From the NCBI GenBank assembly GCA_035642125.1, contig DASQSZ010000116.1, positions 1 to 12,411 of the forward strand: 12,411 nt of DNA, given 5' to 3'. This stretch comes from CALAED01 sp937891035 (lineage in GTDB: Bacteria > Actinomycetota > Actinomycetes > Streptosporangiales > Streptosporangiaceae). Every line of letters starts with the position of its first letter. Positions within the stretch are counted from its first letter, which is position 1. Of this stretch, positions 1 through 5,416 are shown in pieces. The position numbers and the translations under genes are program-made. The notes beneath the pieces were generated by a model. That model did no database searches and was not told the origin of the DNA. It saw only the letters and a program-made list of their open reading frames with translations.

Positions 1-1
1 G

Positions 2-220
2 GCGCGGGTGACCGAGCCCGGCGCAGTGGCGCGCATCGCAAAGGCGTGGGCGGACAACGGTTGGCCGGCGGAGCCTGACGAGAGCGGGTCGGGCATCACT
101 GCCCCGTTCAACGCACCGTCGCAAGGACCACCGCCGTGGCATGTGTATCGCATCACGCCACGCTCGGCGACCGTGGTTTTGGCGGCGGAGCCAGGCGGCC
201 TGACCCGCTTCCGCTTCTGA
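2..220 (+). CDS. C-terminal part of a pyridoxamine 5'-phosphate oxidase-family protein (5' end outside window)
   Basis: The frame is open from the window edge and ends at TGA 218-220, so about 72 C-terminal residues are visible. The end reads as the C-terminal strand of actinobacterial PNPOx-like split-barrel proteins: a GITAPFNAPSQGPPPW stretch, then VYRITP, a hydrophobic ATVV strand and the terminal GGLTRFRF. In related families the dimeric split barrel binds FMN or F420 and reduces or oxidises small substrates in the cytoplasm. The specific substrate cannot be told from this fragment. A GTG lies at position 8, but the protein very likely starts upstream because a 70-residue piece is only about a third of the usual length. 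Codon use is typical high-GC3. Family resemblance is from memory and the identification is moderately secure. Confidence 0.68.
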   Translation, partial: ARVTEPGAVARIAKAWADNGWPAEPDESGSGITAPFNAPSQGPPPWHVYRITPRSATVVLAAEPGGLTRFRF

Positions 221-259
221 CCGATGCGGTCCTCTCGGATTGTTGTAGTCATTGGATGA

Positions 260-440
260 GGAGCCACCCACGGCAGCTTTCCCTGTGCGGCCAACCAGCA
301 GCTGAACACCAAGATTTCCACCGACGAAAAGCAGCTCTACACCATCACCCGCAAACTCGGCCTGCCGGAAGCCGTGGGTCGCTGTACAACCCTCGAGTCC
401 TTGCGACGCTCACCTTTCTGCGCAGCACCGGCTTATAACG
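260..440 (+). pseudogene. Unidentified decayed coding fragment
   Basis: Between the PNPOx-like stop and the ArsC-like gene is a stretch with coding character but no credible start. In the frame of position 290 it encodes AANQQLNTKISTDEKQLY followed by TITRKLGLPEA, with nearly every third base G or C. The frame is open from a TGA at 257-259 but has no ATG or GTG with a ribosome site, and after about position 370 the translation loses its coding look. The +1 frame then reads YNPRVLATLTFLRSTGL to a TAA at 436-438. The pattern would fit the end of a gene broken by a frameshift or internal deletion, but I do not recognise the family. It could also be chance. No inverted repeats or target duplications typical of an insertion sequence were seen around it. 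Confidence 0.3.
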
Positions 441-508
441 CGCCACGCCCGCAATGCTGGACGCCTTGGCTTCGTGGCCGTCACAGCGCACTCGTGCCAA
501 TGATCGGA

Positions 509-892
509 TCACCGGCGGCGGTCGCCACTGCCGGATGCGACCATGGCCGCGCGGACCGCTTCGGGGGAACGGGCGACCGCGGCGGTGCCGTCGGCGGCGG
601 TGATGATCGGTCGTTGGATCAGCGCCGGATGTGCGGCGAGGGCGTCGATCCAGCGTGGCCGGGCGGCGTCGTCTCGCGGCCACGACGCCAACCCCAGATC
701 CGCGGCGATCGGTTCGCCGAGGCGGGTGATGTCCCATGGCTCCAAGCCCAGGCGCGCCAAGACCTCCACAAGCTCCTGGGCGGTTGGCGGCTGTTCCAAG
801 TAGTAGCGGATGGTGTAGCTGGCGCCTTCGGCGTCGAGCAGGGTCAGCGCGGACTGGCACTTCGAGCACTCGGGGTTGATCCAGATTTCCAT
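509..892 (-). CDS. ArsC/Spx-like (arsenate reductase family) thioredoxin-fold protein
   Basis: A 127-residue cytoplasmic protein of the ArsC/Spx/YffB family. The N-terminus MEIWINPECSKCQSAL is the first strand and active-site loop, with Cys9 and Cys12 in a CxxC arrangement. YYLEQPPTAQEL and LGLEPWDITR follow, and LIQRPII (Arg94) matches the conserved Arg region of ArsC proteins. Glutaredoxin-linked ArsC enzymes reduce arsenate with one N-terminal Cys. The CxxC seen here is common in an actinobacterial subgroup whose substrate is unsettled, so a thiol oxidoreductase or a regulator is equally possible. The ATG at 892 is chosen because GGATGGAG lies four bases upstream, and the open frame further upstream lacks family similarity. 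A 12-bp near-palindrome (ATCCG-TG-CGGAT, 901-912) overlaps the ribosome site. No arsenite pump or ArsR gene is nearby, so an arsenic-resistance role is not supported by context. Confidence 0.85.
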   Translation of the reverse strand: MEIWINPECSKCQSALTLLDAEGASYTIRYYLEQPPTAQELVEVLARLGLEPWDITRLGEPIAADLGLASWPRDDAARPRWIDALAAHPALIQRPIITAADGTAAVARSPEAVRAAMVASGSGDRRR

Positions 893-1041
893 ATCGCTCC
901 ATCCGTGCGGATGCGGTCGGGCAGGATCGTGACGACCTCGATCCAGCATCCCAGCGACTCGACGGTACCCGCACAGAAACGAAACCTCATCGCGAATGGG
1001 TCCGCTGGGCGCAGGCTCGTAAGCTGACCGCAGCCACGTCT

Positions 1042-1074
1042 GTTGATGCCGATTCAACGACGCTGGCATCCAAC
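1042..1074 (+). promoter_or_regulatory. Imperfect inverted repeat upstream of the membrane-anchored ligand-binding gene
   Basis: GTTGATGCC at 1042-1050 is complementary to GGCATCCAAC at 1065-1074 with one bulged C at 1071, giving nine pairs around a 14-base loop. It ends 34 bases before the chosen ATG at 1109. It could be an operator for a LacI-type regulator, a leader hairpin affecting translation, or a chance structure. No convincing -35/-10 pair was found; a TAAGCT at 1020-1025 is the nearest -10-like hexamer. Confidence 0.3.
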
Positions 1075-1108
1075 CGTCCGCATACCGAGCCTGCTGGGAG
1101 AAATAACG

Positions 1109-2188
1109 ATGATGGGGCTTGATCAAGACCGAATGCCGGTTCGGTCTACCTTGGTGACCTCTGTCGCTAGTGGCCTCATCGTCGCGGTAATCCTGAAGGC
1201 GTTTAGTACCGGCATGGCGAATAGCGCCGTGCTCATGTGGTTCGCACTGAGTGCCGTTGGCGTCGCGGCGGCTGCTTGGTTCGCGGGATCGGCGCTTCTT
1301 CGGATCCACAAGCGCCACGCACGAGCGTTCGTGATGACCTCTGCGTTCAGCCAGAAATACTACTTGGCCGAGTTTGTGCAGCGCATGCACAGCTCGCTCG
1401 ATCATGACGGCATCGACTTAGTGCTCAAGGTGCCCGACCGCGACTACGACGCCAGCGCTCTATCGCGCCACCTGCGAAGGCTTCTCGAGAGGCGCCATGA
1501 CTACATCGGCGGTGTCATCATGGCCACCGAGGTGCACCGGCTCCGCGATGACCTAGTGATGTTCTGCCGAAGGTCGCGACTGCCTCTCGTGTTCACTGAT
1601 ATCGAGCCATTCGACGAAGAGCACGAATACCCCGAGAACACGGCATACATCGGATACGACACAGGCCAACTCGGCGAGCTTGCCGGAAGATGGCTAGTCA
1701 GGAAGTTGCGTGACAAGACCCGCCCGCAGGTCCTCATCATCGCCAGTCATGAACACAGCGCCCGGCAGCAGCACTGCGAACAGATTCTGCGTTCGGCATT
1801 ACCTGATGTGAGCATCACAACCAACGATGGATGCGAGTTTAACCGCTCGCGTGCTTACGACGCCGTACGCGCGCACATCCGGCAGCTCGACGCTGCGCAC
1901 CGCCTGGACGCGATTTTCTGCACCAACGACGAAATGGCGCTGGGGGCCGTCGACGCCCTGTCATCGCTTCCGTCGCCCACCACCGACGCCACCATCGTGA
2001 TCGGTATCGACGGCGTACTTGAGGCCCGAGCCCTCATCGACACGGGAAACAGCCCCCTGCGGGCGACGGTCGTCCAGAACACACAGCGCCTCGCCGGCAG
2101 CATCGCCGAGCTGCTCCAAAGGATGCGCGGTGACGGTCCTGTCAAAAAGCGAACGATTCTGGACGCTGAAATCCACGAGGCCACCTAG
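1109..2188 (+). CDS. Two-helix membrane-anchored periplasmic-binding-protein/LacI-type ligand-binding protein
   Basis: A 359-residue protein. The ATG at 1109 is chosen because GGGAG sits eight bases upstream at 1096-1100; a longer frame starting at TTG 1043 has no ribosome site. Residues about 14-33 and 41-63 are hydrophobic helices. The following RIHKRHAR is strongly basic, so by the positive-inside rule both ends face the cytoplasm. Residues about 73-359 form a type 1 periplasmic-binding/LacI sugar-sensor fold: AFVMTSAFSQKYYLAEF resembles the first strand-helix, AYIGYDTGQLGELAGRWL the second-lobe entry, IFCTNDEMALGAVDAL the classic ND-MA-GA signature, and VVQNTQRLAGSIAELLQRM the last helix. 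There is no signal peptide, lipobox or helix-turn-helix, and no ABC permease or ATPase nearby. It is therefore neither an ordinary transport receptor nor a repressor. It may be a membrane-tethered ligand sensor with an unknown partner. Codons include two TTAs (1418-1420, 1799-1801), unlike its neighbours, which suggests transfer or bldA-type control. Confidence 0.8.
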   Translation: MMGLDQDRMPVRSTLVTSVASGLIVAVILKAFSTGMANSAVLMWFALSAVGVAAAAWFAGSALLRIHKRHARAFVMTSAFSQKYYLAEFVQRMHSSLDHDGIDLVLKVPDRDYDASALSRHLRRLLERRHDYIGGVIMATEVHRLRDDLVMFCRRSRLPLVFTDIEPFDEEHEYPENTAYIGYDTGQLGELAGRWLVRKLRDKTRPQVLIIASHEHSARQQHCEQILRSALPDVSITTNDGCEFNRSRAYDAVRAHIRQLDAAHRLDAIFCTNDEMALGAVDALSSLPSPTTDATIVIGIDGVLEARALIDTGNSPLRATVVQNTQRLAGSIAELLQRMRGDGPVKKRTILDAEIHEAT

Positions 2189-2355
2189 AAGTATGTGTTG
2201 CCGGCCGGCCTCGACCATGGCCGCCTCGGTTGGAAAGCACCCAGAGAGACGCGGGTGTCCGCCACTTGGCCAGTCGCTAGCCGGGGGCGAGGGGGCATCT
2301 CGCGAAGCCGCCAGGCAGAGCGCCCGGCACGGCGTCGAGGGACCGTTGCTCGTCG
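2189..2355. other. Convergent intergenic gap, no gene seen
   Basis: This 167-bp gap separates the 3' ends of the ligand-binding gene and the fadE25-like gene. It contains a perfect 10-bp palindrome, GCCGGCCGGC (2200-2209), and a weak CACCC/GGGTG pair. I found no clean hairpin with a T-tract, so termination here is unproven. Open frames crossing the gap show no recognisable protein. Confidence 0.5.
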
Positions 2356-3531
2356 CTATTTCAGCAGCTGGCGGGCCATGACGACGCGCTGGATCTGGTT
2401 GGTGCCCTCATAGATCTGGGTGATCTTGGCATCGCGCATCATGCGTTCGACCGGATAGTCCTTGACGTAGCCGTAACCGCCGAGGAGCTGGACGGCGTCG
2501 GTGGTGATCTCCATGGCGGCGTCGGAGGCGTAGCATTTCGCGGCCGAGGACATGAAGGTCAGCTCGGGGACGTGTGCGCCGTTCATGGCGCGCTCGGACT
2601 TGGCCGCGGCGTGGTAGGTGAGCTGGCGGGCGGCCTCCAGCTTCATGGCCATGTCGGCGAGCATGAACTGCACGCCCTGGAAGTCGGCGACCGGCCGGCC
2701 GAACTGGCGGCGTTCCTTGACGTACCCCTTGGCATGGTCGAGGGCGCCCTGGGCGATGCCCAGCGCCTGGGCGGCGATGGTGATGCGGGTGTGGTCGAGG
2801 CAGGCCAGGGCGGTCTTGAAGCCGGTGCCCTCGGCGCCGATGATGCGCTCGGCGGGGATCCGCACGTTGTCGAGGATGACCTGGCGGGTCGGCGAGCCCT
2901 TGATACCGAGCTTCTTCTCGGGCGGACCGAAGCTGACCCCCGGGTCGTTCTTCTCTACGACAAAGGCGGAAATGCCGCGTGCGCCCTGAGACGGGTCGGT
3001 GACGGCCATCACCGTGTAGTAGTCCGACGCGCCCGCGTTCGTGATCCACATCTTGGTGCCATTCAGCACCCAGTCGTCGCCGTCGCGCGTCGCCCGGGTC
3101 TTCATCGAGGCGGCGTCGCTGCCCGCCTCCGGCTCGGACAACGCGTAGGAGAACATGGCGTCACCGCGCGCGACGGGGGCGAGATAGCGTTTCTTGAGCT
3201 CATCGGAGCCGGACAACAGCAGCGGCACGGTGCCGAGCTTGTTCACCGCCGGGATCAATGACGACGACGCGCAGGCCCGCGCGACCTCTTCGATGACGAT
3301 CACGGTGGCGAGAGCGTCGGCGCCGGCGCCCCCGTACGCCTCCGGGATGTGCACGGCATGCAACTCGGCCTGTTTCAACGCCGCGTACGCCTCATCGGGG
3401 AAGCGGCTCTTCGCGTCGACCTCGGCCGCATACGGGGCGATCTCGGCTTCAGCGAGGTCGCGGACCGATTGGCGGAGCATCTCGTGCTCTTCGGTCGGCT
3501 CATAGGGAGGGGCGGGGCGATCGGGGTCCAT
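2356..3531 (-). CDS. fadE25: Acyl-CoA dehydrogenase, FadE25 type
   Basis: A 391-residue FAD-dependent acyl-CoA dehydrogenase that oxidises an acyl-CoA to the 2-enoyl-CoA and passes electrons to electron-transfer flavoprotein in the cytoplasm. The N-terminal helical domain begins around residue 14. The FAD/substrate loop YALSEPEAGSDAASM lies at about 129-143 and WITNAG at 162-167. KLGIKGSPT and GTGFKTALACLDHTR are conserved, and IYEGTNQIQRVVMARQLL ends the protein, with Glu375 aligned to the catalytic base of short-chain enzymes. The sequence is close in length and wording to mycobacterial FadE25 (Rv3274c) as I remember it; the natural substrate of that protein is not firmly known. The ATG at 3531 has AAGG about three bases upstream. 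It is transcribed away from ugd across a 77-bp gap and has no partner in an operon here. The family call is secure; chain-length specificity is not. Confidence 0.93.
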   Translation of the reverse strand: MDPDRPAPPYEPTEEHEMLRQSVRDLAEAEIAPYAAEVDAKSRFPDEAYAALKQAELHAVHIPEAYGGAGADALATVIVIEEVARACASSSLIPAVNKLGTVPLLLSGSDELKKRYLAPVARGDAMFSYALSEPEAGSDAASMKTRATRDGDDWVLNGTKMWITNAGASDYYTVMAVTDPSQGARGISAFVVEKNDPGVSFGPPEKKLGIKGSPTRQVILDNVRIPAERIIGAEGTGFKTALACLDHTRITIAAQALGIAQGALDHAKGYVKERRQFGRPVADFQGVQFMLADMAMKLEAARQLTYHAAAKSERAMNGAHVPELTFMSSAAKCYASDAAMEITTDAVQLLGGYGYVKDYPVERMMRDAKITQIYEGTNQIQRVVMARQLLK

Positions 3532-3595
3532 GCCTTGATGCTACCGACCAGTACCCTCTTGAGTGATTCCTGGCCTGGGTACAGGGACAGACACT

Positions 3596-3604
3596 GGGAA
3601 GGAG
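3596..3604 (+). promoter_or_regulatory. Ribosome binding site of ugd
   Basis: GGGAAGGAG ends four bases before the GTG at 3609 and is a strong match to the anti-Shine-Dalgarno sequence. It fixes the start of ugd at this GTG. Confidence 0.7.
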
Positions 3605-3608
3605 ATCA

Positions 3609-4928
3609 GTGAGCCATCGCCTGACGGTCATCGGCACCGGCTATCTCGGGGCGACTCACGCCGCCTGCATGGCGGATCTGGGGTTCGAGGTGCTCGGGCT
3701 CGACACCGACGAGGAAAAGATCGCGCGGCTGTCCGCCGGCGAGCTGCCGGTCTTCGAGCCGGGCCTCGAGCACGTGCTGCGGCGCAACCTCGCGGCCGGC
3801 AGACTGCGGTTCACGACGTCGTACGACGAGGTCGCCGAGTTCGGTGACGTGCACTTCCTGTGCGTCGGCACGCCGCAGAAGGCGAACGAGTACGCCGCCG
3901 ATCTGTCCTTCCTCGACGACTCGATCACCGCGCTGGCGCCGCGGCTGCGCCGGGCCTGCCTCGTGGTAGGGAAGTCGACGGTGCCGGTGGGCACCGCCGA
4001 GCGACTGTCCCGGCTGCTGACCCGGCTGTCGCCGGCCGGTGCGGACGCCGAGCTGGCGTGGAACCCTGAGTTCCTGCGCGAGGGCTTCGCCGTCGCCGAC
4101 ACCTTGCGTCCGGACCGCATCGTGGCCGGAGTGCGCTCGGACCGGGCGGAGAAGATCCTCCGCGAGGTGTACGCCCAGATGCTCGCCGGCGGCACGCCGT
4201 TCATCGTCACCGACTACCCGACGGCTGAGCTGGTCAAGGTGGCCGCCAACGCGTTCCTGGCGACCAAGATCTCGTTCATCAACGCGATGGCCGAGGTATG
4301 CGAGGCATCCCATGCCGACGTGACGATGCTGTCTGAGGCGCTGTCGTACGACGACCGGATCGGCGGCAAGTTCCTCGGCCCCGGGCTCGGCTTCGGCGGC
4401 GGCTGCCTGCCCAAGGACATCCGCGCCTTTATGGCGCGCGCCGGCGAGCTGGGCGTCGACCAGGCGCTGTCCTTCCTGCGCGAGGTCGACGCGATCAACA
4501 TGCGCCGCCGCGTCCGCATGGTCGACCTCGCCCGCGGCCTGCTCGGCGGCTCGTTCATCGGCCGTACGGTGGGGGTGCTCGGCGCCGCCTTCAAGCCCAA
4601 CTCCGACGACGTACGCGACTCGCCCGCGCTTGAGGTCGCCGCGACGATCCGCTCGCAGGGCGGCAAGGTCACCGTGTACGACCCGAAGGCACTCGCCAAC
4701 GCCAAACGCGTCCATCCTGAGCTGGACTTCGGCAACTCGGCGCACGAGGCCGCCCGCGACGCGCACGTCGTCCTGCTGCTCACCGAGTGGCCGGAGTTTC
4801 GCGACATGGACCCCGACGAGCTCGGGCAGATCGTCGCGGAACGCAACATCGTCGACGGCCGCAACGCGCTGGATCCGGAGCGCTGGCGGTCCGCCGGCTG
4901 GCATTACCGCGCGCTTGGCCGCCCCTAG
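3609..4928 (+). CDS. ugd: UDP-glucose/nucleotide-sugar 6-dehydrogenase
   Basis: A 439-residue cytoplasmic enzyme that oxidises UDP-glucose to UDP-glucuronate with two NAD+ through a covalent thiohemiacetal. The N-terminal Rossmann domain has VIGTGYLG at 7-14. The central domain carries GKSTVPVGT, WNPEFLREG, and NAFLATKISFINAMAEVCE with the conserved Lys. The nucleophile is Cys266 in GFGGGCLPKD, with Lys269. The C-terminal UDP-binding domain begins near GRTVGVLGAAFKPNSDDVRDSPA, and YDPKALANA follows. Length and motif order are complete for the family. The start is GTG, set by the ribosome site at 3596-3604. The CoA-binding gene follows 46 bases downstream on the same strand. Given nearby LCP, glycosyltransferase and GtrA genes, the product may feed an envelope polysaccharide. 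A related substrate (UDP-ManNAc or GDP-mannose) cannot be excluded, but the motif set favours UDP-glucose. Confidence 0.93.
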   Translation: MSHRLTVIGTGYLGATHAACMADLGFEVLGLDTDEEKIARLSAGELPVFEPGLEHVLRRNLAAGRLRFTTSYDEVAEFGDVHFLCVGTPQKANEYAADLSFLDDSITALAPRLRRACLVVGKSTVPVGTAERLSRLLTRLSPAGADAELAWNPEFLREGFAVADTLRPDRIVAGVRSDRAEKILREVYAQMLAGGTPFIVTDYPTAELVKVAANAFLATKISFINAMAEVCEASHADVTMLSEALSYDDRIGGKFLGPGLGFGGGCLPKDIRAFMARAGELGVDQALSFLREVDAINMRRRVRMVDLARGLLGGSFIGRTVGVLGAAFKPNSDDVRDSPALEVAATIRSQGGKVTVYDPKALANAKRVHPELDFGNSAHEAARDAHVVLLLTEWPEFRDMDPDELGQIVAERNIVDGRNALDPERWRSAGWHYRALGRP

Positions 4929-4932
4929 CCCA

Positions 4933-4949
4933 CCGCCGGGAACAGGCGG
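4933..4949 (+). terminator. Weak GC-only hairpin after ugd
   Basis: CCGCC (4933-4937) pairs with GGCGG (4945-4949) around a 7-base loop, five bases past the ugd stop codon. There is no T-tract. It may slow polymerase or simply stabilise the ugd 3' end, so complete termination before the next gene is doubtful. Confidence 0.25.
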
Positions 4950-4974
4950 CGGGTGCGGCGCGCTGTTAGTGAAC

Positions 4975-5397
4975 ATGGGTGATCGATACGCCGACATCGG
5001 CGTCATCCGACGGCTGCTGACCGAATCGAAGACCTGGGCATTCGTCGGGCTGCGGAACAATCCGGGCCGGACGGCCTATGACATGGCCGAACTGCTGAAG
5101 GCGCGCGGCAAGCGCATCGTGCCCGTCCACCCGGACGCCGAGGACGTGCTGGGCGAGCCCGGGTACACCGCGCTGGACGAGGTGCCGTTCCCCGTGGATG
5201 TCGTCGGCGTCTACCGGCGGTCCGCGCACGCGGGCGCCGTGGTCGACGAAGCGATGAGAGCCGGCGCCGGGGCCGTGTGGCTGCCGCTCGACGTCATCGA
5301 CGAGGTGGCGGCGCGCCGGGCCGCCGACGCCGGCCTCGACGTGGTCATGAACCGCTGCCCCGCGATCGAATGGGCCAAACTGGATCTGCCGCGCTGA
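4975..5397 (+). CDS. CoA-binding domain protein (YccU type)
   Basis: A 140-residue single-domain Rossmann-like protein of the CoA_binding_2/YccU family. The N-terminus leads into WAFVGLRNNPGRTAYDMAE (the first strand and glycine loop). IVPVHPDAEDVLGEPGY, a VVGVYRRS strand, GAGAVWLPLDV and the characteristic end NRCPAIEWAKL follow. Related proteins bind CoA in crystals but have no settled catalytic role, so function is unknown. The ATG at 4975 has no good ribosome site; a GTG at 4969 is an alternative, adding two residues. A poor ribosome site and the 46-base distance suggest read-through from ugd. Its stop is 19 bases from the stop of the convergent LCP gene. Confidence 0.85.
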   Translation: MGDRYADIGVIRRLLTESKTWAFVGLRNNPGRTAYDMAELLKARGKRIVPVHPDAEDVLGEPGYTALDEVPFPVDVVGVYRRSAHAGAVVDEAMRAGAGAVWLPLDVIDEVAARRAADAGLDVVMNRCPAIEWAKLDLPR

Positions 5398-5416
5398 CGG
5401 AGTTGCGGCGAGCCGG

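Noticed and set aside
893..1405. N-terminal extension of the ArsC-like protein in an open frame up to 1405
   Set aside because: The extension has no similarity to the family, crosses the divergent gene, and the ATG at 892 has a good ribosome site.
1..2190. Accessory left segment as an insertion sequence or prophage fragment
   Set aside because: I saw no transposase, integrase, terminal inverted repeats, target duplication or tRNA attachment site.
3559..3585. Possible ugd promoter TTGAGT with TACAGG
   Set aside because: Spacing is only 15 bases and the -10 lacks the final T, so it is not better than chance.
3606..5060. A 484-codon open frame on the minus strand opposite ugd
   Set aside because: It mirrors the codon structure of ugd and is Arg/Gly/His-rich with no recognisable domain; ugd on the plus strand has every family motif.
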